A stretch of DNA of 59,737 nt, taken from Aliarcobacter sp. GTDB taxonomy: Bacteria; Campylobacterota; Campylobacteria; Campylobacterales; Arcobacteraceae. This document shows, piece by piece, positions 8,669-17,432 of this stretch. How positions within the stretch are numbered: the stretch's first letter is position 1; each line of letters opens with the position of its first letter. The position numbers and the translations under genes are program-made. The stretch lies in NCBI GenBank assembly GCA_028703945.1, contig JAQVLW010000001.1:1-59737 (forward strand), written 5' to 3'. A model generated the notes under the pieces. The model was not told the DNA's origin and made no database searches. It saw only the letters and a program-made list of their open reading frames with translations.

Positions 8669-8722
8669 TTAGCTTTATCAGACCAATATAAAACAAAATT
8701 AAACTTTAACTAAGGAGAAAAT

Positions 8723-9877
8723 ATGAGTACTGAAACAACTTCGGGGTTTAAACCAAAAAAATCTGTTGCACTTTCTGGAACTTCTGCTGGAAATACAGCT
8801 CTTTGTTCAGTTGGAAAAAGCGGAAATGACTTACATTATAGAGGGTATGATATTTTAGAATTTGCTGATAAAGCAGAATTTGAAGAAATTGCATATTTAA
8901 TTGTTCATGAAAAATTACCAAATATTGCAGAGTTAACAGCATACAAAGCTAAACTTAGATCTTACAGAGAGATTCCAAATGGTGTTAAAGTAGCACTTGA
9001 GCAATTACCAAAAACTTGTCATCCGATGGATGTTATGAGAACTGGTTGTTCAGTACTTGGAGCTTTAAATCAAGAGAAAGAAGAGCATCCAAAAAATGAA
9101 GCTCAAGATATTATTGATAGATTAATGGGATCATTTTCTTCTATTTTATTATACTGGTACCACTTTGCTTATAATGGAAAAAGAATTGATGTTGTAACTG
9201 ATGATGATACTGTTGGTGGACATTTCTTACATTTATTACATGGTGAAAAACCAAGAGAATCTTGGGTTAAAGCTATGCATGTATCTTTAATTCTTTACGC
9301 AGAACATGAATTTAATGCTTCAACATTTACTTCAAGAGTAATTGCTGGTACAAATTCAGATATGTATTCTTGTATCACAGGTTCTATTGGAGCTTTAAGA
9401 GGTCCAAAACATGGTGGAGCTAATGAAGTTGCATTTAGAATTCAAGAAAGATATTCTTCAGCTGATGAAGCAGAAGCTGATATTAAAGCAAGAATGGCAA
9501 AAAAAGAAATTATTATCGGATTTGGACATCCAGTTTATACTATTTGTGACCCAAGAAACGTAGTAATTAAAAAAGTTGCTGAAACTTTATCTAAAGAAAA
9601 CAACGACACATTAATGTATGACGTTGCAGAAAGAATTGAATCAGTAATGTGGGAACAAAAGAAAATGTTCCCAAATCTAGACTGGTTCTCAGCAGTTTCT
9701 TATAACCAAATGGGAATTCCAACAGATATGTTTACTCCAATTTTCATTATCTCAAGAGTTACTGGATGGGGTGCACACGTAATTGAGCAAAGAGAAGATG
9801 GAAAAATTATTAGACCATCAGCTACTTACACAGGACCTGAAGGTTTAAAATTCGTTCTATTAAAAGATAGAAAATAA
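8723..9877 (+). CDS. prpC: 2-methylcitrate synthase
   Basis: Condenses propionyl-CoA with oxaloacetate to give 2-methylcitrate. It is 384 residues long, the short citrate-synthase type, with the family active-site stretches [11 protein letters not shown] and [13 protein letters not shown]. The ATG has a clear AAGGAG site at 8713-8718. Its place between prpB and acnD distinguishes it from the longer gltA-type citrate synthase elsewhere in the window (52130-53416). A terminator-like hairpin follows before acnD. Some members also make citrate with acetyl-CoA; specificity cannot be read here. Confidence 0.95.
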   Translation: MSTETTSGFKPKKSVALSGTSAGNTALCSVGKSGNDLHYRGYDILEFADKAEFEEIAYLIVHEKLPNIAELTAYKAKLRSYREIPNGVKVALEQLPKTCHPMDVMRTGCSVLGALNQEKEEHPKNEAQDIIDRLMGSFSSILLYWYHFAYNGKRIDVVTDDDTVGGHFLHLLHGEKPRESWVKAMHVSLILYAEHEFNASTFTSRVIAGTNSDMYSCITGSIGALRGPKHGGANEVAFRIQERYSSADEAEADIKARMAKKEIIIGFGHPVYTICDPRNVVIKKVAETLSKENNDTLMYDVAERIESVMWEQKKMFPNLDWFSAVSYNQMGIPTDMFTPIFIISRVTGWGAHVIEQREDGKIIRPSATYTGPEGLKFVLLKDRK

Positions 9878-9941
9878 TTATCTTTTCTCTCAAAGTATAG
9901 AAAAGAACTTACAAAATATACAGTGCTAATCTTAGCAAAAC

Positions 9942-9971
9942 AAAAGGATGGGAGAAATTCCATCCTTTTTT
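9942..9971 (+). terminator. Strong terminator-like hairpin inside the prp operon
   Basis: A perfect 10-bp stem (AAAAGGATGG at 9942-9951, CCATCCTTTT at 9960-9969) with an 8-base loop and a run of six T (9966-9971). It lies between prpC and acnD, ending 25 bases before the acnD ATG. It has the form of an intrinsic terminator or attenuator, so acnD-prpF may be made at lower levels than prpBC. A 6-bp hairpin (TGCTAA/TTAGCA) precedes it at 9924-9937. Confidence 0.75.
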
Positions 9972-9996
9972 AAAATTAAATATATGGATATAAAAT

Positions 9997-12597
9997 ATGA
10001 CAAACGAAAAATATCTTAAAGACCTTGCTGGTATTGATGGTGTTAAATATTATGATGTAAAAAGTGCTGTTGAGGATATTACTCCTGGTTCTTTTGCAAA
10101 ATTAAACTACACATCAAGAGTATTAGCAGAAAACTTAATTAGAAAATGTCCAAGTGCTGATTTAAAAGATTCTCTTATTCAATTAATTGAAAAAAGAACA
10201 GATAAAGATTTCCCTTGGTTCCCTTCACGTGTAATCTGCCACGATATTCTTGGACTTACCGCTTTTGTTGACCTTGCAGGGTTAAGAGAAGCAGTTGCAC
10301 TAGGTGGTGGAGATCCACAAAAAGTAAATCCAGTAGTTCCTACTCAATTAATCGTTGACCACTCATTAGCAGTTGAGTGTGGTGGATTTGACCCAGATGC
10401 TTTCCAAAAAAATAGAGATATTGAAGATAGAAGAAATGCAGATAGATTCCACTTTATTAACTGGGCTAAAGAAGCATTTAATAATGTTGATGTTATTCCT
10501 CCAGGTAATGGAATTATGCACCAAATTAATCTTGAAAAAATGTCTCCAGTTGTTCACAATATTGATGGTATTGCATCTCCTGATACATTAGTTGGAACTG
10601 ACTCACATACTCCTCATGTTGATGCACTAGGTGTTATCGCTGTTGGTGTTGGTGGATTAGAAGCTGAAAACGTAATGTTAGGAAATCCTTCTTATATGAG
10701 GGTTCCAGAAATCATTGGTGTTAATATTGTAGGTGTTAGATCTGAAGGTATAACTGCTACTGATATTGCACTTTCTATGACTTCTTATTTGAGAGATAAC
10801 AATGTTATTTCTGCATACTTAGAATTCTTTGGAACTGGAATCAAATATCTTGATTTAGGAGATAGAGCAACTATTTCAAATATGACTCCTGAATATGGGG
10901 CAAGTGCTGCTATGTTTGCTATTGATGATAGAACAATTGACTATTTAAGAATCACAGGAAGAGAAGCAAAACAAGTTAAACTTGTAGAAGCTTATGCAAA
11001 AGCAAATGGTTTATGGGCTGATTCTTTTGCACACGCTACATATGCTAGAACTATTGAGTTTGATTTATCAACAGTTACAAGAACACTAGCTGGTCCATCA
11101 CAACCTCATAAATTACTTCCTACTTCAACTTTAGAAGCAGCAGGTATTTCTAAACATATCACAATTACTGATGATGTTATGCCTGATGGTGCTGTTTTAA
11201 TTGCTGCAATTACTTCATGTACAAATACATCAAATCCAAGAAATGTTGTTGCGGCTGGGTTATTAGCTAAAAAAGCAAATGAACTAGGATTAACAAGAAA
11301 ACCATGGGTTAAATCTTCATTAGCACCAGGTTCAAAAGTTGCTGAATTATACTTAAAAGAATCAGGATTATTACCAGAACTTGAAAAATTAGGATTTGGA
11401 ATTGTAGGTTTTGCTTGTACTACTTGTAATGGTATGTCAGGTGCACTTGATCCAAAAATTCAACAAGCTGCTGCTGATGCTGGTATTTATACAACTGCTG
11501 TATTATCTGGAAATAGAAACTTTGATGGAAGAATTCACCCATTTATTAAAGAAGCTTTCTTAGCATCTCCTCCACTTGTAATTGCTTATGCACTTGCTGG
11601 AAGTATCAGATTTAATATCGAAACAGATGTTTTAGGTAAAGATAAAAATGGAAATGATATTAGATTAAAAGATTTATGGCCAAGTGATGATGAAATTGAT
11701 GCTGTTGTAAGTAGTGCTGTTAAACCTGAAATGTTTGCAACAATTTATGACCCAATGTTTGCAAGAAATGGTTTAGCTGGAATTAAAGTAGATCCATTCT
11801 ATAAATGGAATACAAGATCAACATATATTAACAAACCTCCTTATTGGGAAGATGAATATATGCAAATGCCAGCGTTGAAAAATATGAGACCATTAGGTGT
11901 ATTCCCTAATGATATTACTACAGACCACTTATCTCCTTCAAATGCAATTTTACCTACATCTGCATCAGGTGAATATTGTTTAAAAATGGGATTACCATTA
12001 GAAGATTTAAACTCTTATGCAACACATAGAGGGGATCATCATACAGCATCAAGAGCTACATTAGCAAATCCAAAATTATTTAACGAAATGGTTAAAGATG
12101 AAAATGGAAAAGTTAAACAAGGTTCTTTAACAAAAATTATGCCAGAGGGTGTTGAATCAAGAATGTGGGAAGCAATTGAAACTTACACAACTAGAAAACA
12201 ACCTTTAATTATAATTGCAGGAACTAATTATGGTCAAGGGTCTTCAAGAGACTGGGCTGCAAAAGGTGTTAGACTTGCAGGTGTTGAAGTGTTAATTGCT
12301 GAATCAATCGAAAGAATTCATAGAACTAACTTAGTTGGAATGGGTGTTTTACCATTACAATTTAAAAAAGGTGAAACTAGACATACTTACGTAATTGACG
12401 GAACTGAAACTTATGACATTCTTGGTGATATTACTCCAAGATGTGATTTAACAGTTGTTATGACTAGAGCAAATGGTGAAGTTGTTAAATTCCAAGTTAT
12501 TTGTAGATTAGATACTTCTGCTGAAGTTGATGTTTACAAAAATGGTGGTATTTTACAAAAATTCGCTAAAGATGTTATTGCATCTTCAAAAAAATAA
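9997..12597 (+). CDS. acnD: 2-methylcitrate dehydratase, Fe/S-dependent
   Basis: Aconitase-family enzyme of 866 residues that dehydrates 2-methylcitrate to a 2-methylaconitate, working with PrpF in place of the PrpD enzyme. The [4Fe-4S] ligands are visible in SCTNTSNPRN and, about 65 residues on, GFACTTCNG. The C-terminal swivel domain has GTNYGQGSSRDWAAKG. The neighbouring prpF makes AcnD, rather than a housekeeping aconitase, the clear call. The ATG lies 25 bases after the intra-operon hairpin, with only a weak ribosome site, so translation or a separate promoter may be regulated here. Confidence 0.93.
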   Translation: MTNEKYLKDLAGIDGVKYYDVKSAVEDITPGSFAKLNYTSRVLAENLIRKCPSADLKDSLIQLIEKRTDKDFPWFPSRVICHDILGLTAFVDLAGLREAVALGGGDPQKVNPVVPTQLIVDHSLAVECGGFDPDAFQKNRDIEDRRNADRFHFINWAKEAFNNVDVIPPGNGIMHQINLEKMSPVVHNIDGIASPDTLVGTDSHTPHVDALGVIAVGVGGLEAENVMLGNPSYMRVPEIIGVNIVGVRSEGITATDIALSMTSYLRDNNVISAYLEFFGTGIKYLDLGDRATISNMTPEYGASAAMFAIDDRTIDYLRITGREAKQVKLVEAYAKANGLWADSFAHATYARTIEFDLSTVTRTLAGPSQPHKLLPTSTLEAAGISKHITITDDVMPDGAVLIAAITSCTNTSNPRNVVAAGLLAKKANELGLTRKPWVKSSLAPGSKVAELYLKESGLLPELEKLGFGIVGFACTTCNGMSGALDPKIQQAAADAGIYTTAVLSGNRNFDGRIHPFIKEAFLASPPLVIAYALAGSIRFNIETDVLGKDKNGNDIRLKDLWPSDDEIDAVVSSAVKPEMFATIYDPMFARNGLAGIKVDPFYKWNTRSTYINKPPYWEDEYMQMPALKNMRPLGVFPNDITTDHLSPSNAILPTSASGEYCLKMGLPLEDLNSYATHRGDHHTASRATLANPKLFNEMVKDENGKVKQGSLTKIMPEGVESRMWEAIETYTTRKQPLIIIAGTNYGQGSSRDWAAKGVRLAGVEVLIAESIERIHRTNLVGMGVLPLQFKKGETRHTYVIDGTETYDILGDITPRCDLTVVMTRANGEVVKFQVICRLDTSAEVDVYKNGGILQKFAKDVIASSKK

Positions 12598-12601
12598 ATA
12601 T

Positions 12602-12623
12602 CTAAAGAGCTTTTGCTCTTTAG
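12602..12623 (+). terminator. Hairpin after acnD
   Basis: Perfect 9-bp stem (CTAAAGAGC, TTTT loop, GCTCTTTAG) five bases after the acnD stop, with only a short weak T tract. It may be a leaky terminator or an mRNA processing or stabilising element before prpF. Confidence 0.55.
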
Positions 12624-12705
12624 TATTTGAAAAACTATTTAAAGAAATTAAAAAGATTTTTTTAGAGAGTTTTTAAATCAAAACTATTTTTTAAGGAAAA
12701 CACAC

Positions 12706-13884
12706 ATGAGTAATTACAAACCACAATTCAAAGTTAAAGCTACATATATGAGAGGTGGAACTTCTAAAGGAACATTTTTTAATATAGCTGATTTGCCTAA
12801 AGAAGCACAAGAAAACCCAAAAAAAAGGGATAAATTACTTCAAAGAATCGTAGGAAGTCCTGATGTTTATAAACAACAAATGGATGGAATGGGAGGAGCA
12901 ACTTCTTCAACTTCTAAAGCGATTTTAGTTGGAAAAAGTTCAGTTCCTAATCATGATGTAGATTACTATTTCTGTCAAGTTGCTATCGATAAAGATTTTG
13001 TGGATATGAGTGGAAACTGTGGAAACTTATCAAGTGCAGTTGGTCCTTTTGCAATAAAAGAAGGTTTAGTTGATAATGTACCTGAAAATGGTGTTTGTTG
13101 TGTAAGAATTTGGCAAGCAAATATCAAAAAAACAATTCTATGTTATGTAACTATGGAAAATGGAATGGTTAAAGAAATGGGAGATTATTATATTGATGGT
13201 GTAGCATTTCCTGCTGAAGAAATCGTTTTAGAATTTGCTGAACCTGTTGATCCAAGTGAAGAGTTATTCCCAACTGGAAACTTAGTAGATGATTTAGAAG
13301 TTCCAGGAATTGGTACATTTAAAGCAACTATGATAACTGCTGGAATTCCAACATGTTTTGTAAATGCTAGTGATATTGGTTACACAGGAACTGAGCTTCA
13401 AGGAGATATTAACTCTGATACTGAAGCACTTGCAAGATTTGAAACTATTAGATCTTATGCAGCCTTAAAAATGGGTTTAATTTCTGATTTAAAAGAAGCA
13501 GAAACAAGACAACATACTCCAAAAATTGCTTTTGTTGCGCCGCCAAGTGATTTTACAACTTCAAGTGGTAAAGAAATTAAAGCAAATGAAATTGATTTAC
13601 ACGTACGTGCTTTATCTATGCAAAAACTTCACCATGCAATGATGGGAACAGCTTCAGTTGCTATTGGAGTTGCTGCTTGTATTCCTGGAACATTAGTAAA
13701 TATCGCAGCTGGTGGTGGTGAAAAATCAGCAGTTGAATTTGGACATCCATCTGGAACTTTAAAAGTTGGTGCGGTAATTCAAAATAATGATGGTAAATTT
13801 ATAGTTGATAAAGCAACTATGAGTAGAAGTGCTAGAATTATTATGGAAGGTTATGTTCATGTTCCTGAAGGAACAATGAACTAA
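12706..13884 (+). CDS. prpF: 2-methylaconitate cis-trans isomerase
   Basis: Cytosolic isomerase that converts the AcnD product to the 2-methylaconitate isomer that aconitase can hydrate, completing the PrpD-independent methylcitrate route. At 392 residues it has the normal family length. The N-terminus MRGGTSKGTFF and the stretches MDGMGGATSSTSK and MSGNCGNLSSAVGPF, with an active-site-type Cys in GNCGN, are typical of PrpF and its DapF-like fold. The ATG has an AAGGA ribosome site. It is the last gene of the operon and is followed by a clear terminator. Confidence 0.94.
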   Translation: MSNYKPQFKVKATYMRGGTSKGTFFNIADLPKEAQENPKKRDKLLQRIVGSPDVYKQQMDGMGGATSSTSKAILVGKSSVPNHDVDYYFCQVAIDKDFVDMSGNCGNLSSAVGPFAIKEGLVDNVPENGVCCVRIWQANIKKTILCYVTMENGMVKEMGDYYIDGVAFPAEEIVLEFAEPVDPSEELFPTGNLVDDLEVPGIGTFKATMITAGIPTCFVNASDIGYTGTELQGDINSDTEALARFETIRSYAALKMGLISDLKEAETRQHTPKIAFVAPPSDFTTSSGKEIKANEIDLHVRALSMQKLHHAMMGTASVAIGVAACIPGTLVNIAAGGGEKSAVEFGHPSGTLKVGAVIQNNDGKFIVDKATMSRSARIIMEGYVHVPEGTMN

Positions 13885-13903
13885 TTTTCTTCTATTTAAT
13901 AAA

Positions 13904-13933
13904 AGGTCTGAAGTAAAACTTCAGGCTTTTTTT
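13904..13933 (+). terminator. Intrinsic terminator of the prp operon
   Basis: CTGAAGT (13908-13914) and ACTTCAG (13918-13924) pair with a 3-base loop, extended by further pairs on both sides, and are followed by seven T (13927-13933). It lies 19 bp after the prpF stop. Confidence 0.88.
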
Positions 13934-13994
13934 ATCCTTTAATTATTAATATTATGTTACCATTCCCGCAATAAAATCTAGGAGATAAGTAATA

Positions 13995-14999
13995 GTGGAT
14001 AATTCCTTTAAATTTAATCCTTACGAAGCCCTAAAATCAATACTTGAGATTACTTCTTATCACACAGGTGATGAATTTATAGAACATACAGCAATAGAAA
14101 TTAAAAAATTATTCCAAGCTGATTTAGTTTATATAACTAAAGCTATAGACTTTAATCCCACAACTAAAGTAAAAATTTTATATTCTACAAATGACAAAGT
14201 TCCCAATATTATAGATTTAAATGGAATTCCAGGGAAATTTGTTTTTGATAATAAAATTATAAAAATAAAAGAACATGTAAAATATAACTTTTTAGATTTA
14301 CTAGATGAAAAATTTGAAAGCTTTTATGGAATTCCTATAACTGATGGAAAAGGTATTTGCGTAGGACACATCGCAATTTATTCTAAATTAGTTAGAGAAT
14401 TACCAGAAGAGATAAATGATATTGCATTAATATACTCAAGAAAAATTGAAAGAGAAACAAGAAGAATAGAGCTTGAAAAAGAGAATCAAATAATTAGAAA
14501 TCAATTACAAGAATTAACTATTACAGATACTTTAACTTCTTTATATAATAGAAGATATTTTGCAAAAGTTTGTTCTACTATTTTTGCACAAGTAAATAGA
14601 GATTCTATAAAAGCAACTTTAGCATATATTGATATAGACAATTTCAAAAGTATAAATGATAAATTTGGGCATGAAGGTGGAGATGAAGTATTAAAATATT
14701 TCGCTGAAATATTATTAGAACATACAAGAAAAGGTATAGATTTTGTATTTAGACTAGGTGGTGAAGAGTTTTGTGTAATTAGTATTGATAATTCTCTTGA
14801 AAGTGCAAATGAGCATATGAATAGAATTATGAACATAACTTTAAATAAATTTTCATCTACAAGATTTGGGAAAATAACTCTTAGTATAGGAATAGTTGAA
14901 TTTGATAAAAAATTTACTTCTTATGATGAAATTCTTAGTTTAGCAGATAAAAAAATGTATCAAGCTAAAAAAAATGGTAAAAATACAATAGTAAAATAA
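13995..14999 (+). CDS. Diguanylate cyclase, GAF-like + GGDEF
   Basis: Predicted soluble enzyme of 334 residues that makes cyclic di-GMP. The N-terminal ~150 residues look like a GAF-type sensor (PHITKA... region with no membrane helix). The GGDEF domain (about 175-334) has the metal/GTP motif IDIDNFKSINDKFGHEGGDE and an intact active site G255-G-E-E-F259. The usual inhibitory RxxD site upstream reads KGID, so product inhibition may be weak. The start is a GTG, placed 10 bases after GGAG. The gene follows the prp terminator and converges on the isochorismatase-like gene. The ligand of the GAF-like domain is unknown. Confidence 0.85.
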   Translation: MDNSFKFNPYEALKSILEITSYHTGDEFIEHTAIEIKKLFQADLVYITKAIDFNPTTKVKILYSTNDKVPNIIDLNGIPGKFVFDNKIIKIKEHVKYNFLDLLDEKFESFYGIPITDGKGICVGHIAIYSKLVRELPEEINDIALIYSRKIERETRRIELEKENQIIRNQLQELTITDTLTSLYNRRYFAKVCSTIFAQVNRDSIKATLAYIDIDNFKSINDKFGHEGGDEVLKYFAEILLEHTRKGIDFVFRLGGEEFCVISIDNSLESANEHMNRIMNITLNKFSSTRFGKITLSIGIVEFDKKFTSYDEILSLADKKMYQAKKNGKNTIVK

Positions 15000-15009
15000 G
15001 AAAAAATTC

Positions 15010-15552
15010 TTATTTTACTAAAGATGAAATCTCTTTAAAAACTGGATTTTTTGCATTTAACGTTAATTCAAAAAGTAAAGATTCATAAGTTGTTGGAATT
15101 ACTCCTGCTTGAACAAGTCTAGAAATAGCCATATCTGTATCTTTTTGTTTTCTTGAAGTACAACAATCAGTAACTAAAACAACTTCAAATCCACCCTCAA
15201 GTAAATCAATACAAGTTTGTAATACACAAACATGAGTTTCAATTCCAGCAACTATTACAACTTTTTTATCTGTTGCATTTATAGCTTCAATAGTTTCTTC
15301 ATTTTTATAACAAGAAAAAGTTGTTTTTTCAAAGTGTGGATACTCTTTTACTAACTCGTTTAAAGATGGTATGGTTTCTCCTATACCCTTTTTATATTGT
15401 TCATTTATAATAAAAGGAACACTAAAAACTTTTAACCCTTTTATTAATGTAATTAAATTTTTCTCAATCTCATCTTTATTTGTAACATGTGGATATAACT
15501 TATCTTGAACATCAACTAAACAAAAAAGTGCATCTTCTACATTTATTCTCAT
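15010..15552 (-). CDS. Isochorismatase-family cysteine hydrolase
   Basis: Cytosolic hydrolase of 180 residues with the complete catalytic triad of the family: Asp14 (in LVDVQ), Lys76 (in FEKTTFS) and Cys109 (in GIETHVCV). The single-domain form without a carrier-protein domain resembles YcaC and related nicotinamidase-like or amide-hydrolysing proteins more than EntB. The substrate is not predictable. It follows hemC on the minus strand after a 19-bp gap and has its own ribosome site (GGGG upstream of the ATG), so it may be co-transcribed with hemC, without an obvious functional link. Confidence 0.85.
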   Translation of the reverse strand: MRINVEDALFCLVDVQDKLYPHVTNKDEIEKNLITLIKGLKVFSVPFIINEQYKKGIGETIPSLNELVKEYPHFEKTTFSCYKNEETIEAINATDKKVVIVAGIETHVCVLQTCIDLLEGGFEVVLVTDCCTSRKQKDTDMAISRLVQAGVIPTTYESLLFELTLNAKNPVFKEISSLVK

Positions 15553-15571
15553 TTTATTTCCCCTGATTTTA

Positions 15572-16510
15572 TTATTTAAAAGCTAATTTTTCTGCCCTGT
15601 CTAATAACTCTCTTGCACCTTGGTCTATAAAGTTTTGAGCTAATTGACGACCGGCTTTTTCATAATCTTTTATACTAACTGTTATATCTTCACTTATATA
15701 TTCACTTCCATCAGGAAGTCCTACAATTGCTTGAATTCTTATTGAATTTTCATCAATAATAGTAGCTTTTACTCCAATTGGAACTTGGCACCCACCTTGT
15801 AAAGTATCAACAAAACTTCGCTCAATTGTAGATTCTATATGTGCATCATTATCATTTAATACTTTTACTATTTCCAAAACTCTTGGGTCATTTGTTGTTT
15901 CAATCCCTAAAGTTGCTTGTCCCATTGATGGAATCATTAAATCAGTTGAGATTGGATTAAAAAATTTAACTTCATTCTCAATTTTTAATTTTTGAATACC
16001 AGTTGCTGCTAAAATAATTGCATCATATTCACCAGCATTTAATTTTGCAATTCTTGTATTGATATTTCCTCTTAAATCTTTAAGTTCAATATCAGGTCTT
16101 AACATTTTTATTGCCATTCTTCTTCTTAAACTCGTAGTTCCAACAACTGCACCTTGAGGTAAATCATCAATAGAAGAGTATTTATTACTTAAAAGAGCAT
16201 CTCTTGGATCAAATCTTTTTGTAACAGCCGCAAGTTGTAAACCATCTTCAAATTGTGTTGGAACATCTTTTAAAGAATGAACAGCTAAATGAGCAGTTCC
16301 CTCAAGCATCGCAACTTCAAGTTCTTTTGTAAAAAGACCTTTCCCTCCAATTTTTGCCAAAGGCACATCTAGGATTTTATCACCTTTTGTTACAAATTCT
16401 TGTAACTCAATTTGCATATCTGGATAATGTTCTTGAAGTAGTGATTTTACATATTCACTTTGCCAAAGTGCAAGTTGACTTCTTCTTGTTGCTATTACTA
16501 ATTTTTCCAT
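15572..16510 (-). CDS. hemC: Hydroxymethylbilane synthase (porphobilinogen deaminase)
   Basis: Haem biosynthesis enzyme that polymerises four porphobilinogen units into hydroxymethylbilane. The 312-residue protein has the family landmarks: N-terminal ATRRSQLALWQ, KGLFTKELE, VHSLKDVPT, TTSLRRR and DLRGNINTRI. The cofactor-binding cysteine is in GGCQVPIG near residue 240, where the dipyrromethane is attached. It lies 18 bp downstream of the DsbC/G-like gene on the same strand. Confidence 0.97.
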   Translation of the reverse strand: MEKLVIATRRSQLALWQSEYVKSLLQEHYPDMQIELQEFVTKGDKILDVPLAKIGGKGLFTKELEVAMLEGTAHLAVHSLKDVPTQFEDGLQLAAVTKRFDPRDALLSNKYSSIDDLPQGAVVGTTSLRRRMAIKMLRPDIELKDLRGNINTRIAKLNAGEYDAIILAATGIQKLKIENEVKFFNPISTDLMIPSMGQATLGIETTNDPRVLEIVKVLNDNDAHIESTIERSFVDTLQGGCQVPIGVKATIIDENSIRIQAIVGLPDGSEYISEDITVSIKDYEKAGRQLAQNFIDQGARELLDRAEKLAFK

Positions 16511-16528
16511 ATTACCTTCTTATATAAA

Positions 16529-17368
16529 TTATTTTTTACCTAATGTTTCATATTTAAGTCTACTAGAATCTTTAACCCCATTTATAAATATTGTTGGTGT
16601 TCCTGAAACTAAAACTTCTTCACCCATTGAAATATCTTTTTCAAGAAGTGTATTTATCTCTTTAGCAGAAATTTCTTCTAATTTTATAGATGTTTTAAAT
16701 TCTTTATTAAATGCCTCTAAAATTTTCTTTTCATCCACTGATTTAACATCAAAATATTTTTCCCAATCAGTTTCATAAACTTTTAGTTCAATATCTTTTA
16801 TACCCTTATGTTTTGCTACTTCAACCAATTTTGATAAAGGTGCAGATGCTGGATGAAGAGCCATTAATGGAAAATGATAATAATATAAAGCAATGTCATT
16901 ACTATTTTTATTTACATATTTTATAACATCAGGAACATAATCTTTACAAAATGGACATAATGGATCAGAAAAAATTACAATTTTTTCTTTTGCATTAGCA
17001 TTACCAGCAATTAATTTTGATTTATCATGATAATTGTCTGTTAAATTTGGAGTTACTAAATCTTTTAAAGATTTTCCAGTCTCTGAGTCAATTAATTCTA
17101 ATGATATATATTTTCCATCAGAAAAAAGTATATCTTTTGCATTTATGTCTTTGCCCTGAATATTTGCTTGAACATCTATAATATAACCATACCAACCATT
17201 TAATGGTAACTCTTTTTTTGTACTAATTTTTATATCTTTTATTTTTACATTTGGATTTTGTGTTATTCTTTTTTGCTCAAAACTAATAATGTTTTCATCA
17301 CTAGAAGCAGCAAATAAAGCACTTGATAATAAAATACTTATTGATAATATTTTTGAAAATTTATTCAT
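16529..17368 (-). CDS. DsbC/DsbG-like periplasmic thiol:disulfide protein
   Basis: Exported thioredoxin-fold protein of 279 residues. A signal peptide (about 1-20, ending SSALFAASS) precedes an N-terminal region (~25-115) in the position of the DsbC/G dimerisation domain. The thioredoxin-like domain carries the redox motif C138-P-F-C141 in FSDPLCPFCKDY and a cis-Pro loop SGTPTIFING near residue 255. CPFC is unusual beside the CGYC of DsbC and CPYC of DsbG, so isomerase versus oxidase activity is open. It is adjacent to hemC and has a good AAGGA site. Confidence 0.85.
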   Translation of the reverse strand: MNKFSKILSISILLSSALFAASSDENIISFEQKRITQNPNVKIKDIKISTKKELPLNGWYGYIIDVQANIQGKDINAKDILFSDGKYISLELIDSETGKSLKDLVTPNLTDNYHDKSKLIAGNANAKEKIVIFSDPLCPFCKDYVPDVIKYVNKNSNDIALYYYHFPLMALHPASAPLSKLVEVAKHKGIKDIELKVYETDWEKYFDVKSVDEKKILEAFNKEFKTSIKLEEISAKEINTLLEKDISMGEEVLVSGTPTIFINGVKDSSRLKYETLGKK

Positions 17369-17432
17369 TCATTTTTCCTTTTTAAAGCTGAAAGATAGTC
17401 TATCTATTTAACATTAATAAAAAGTTAATATT

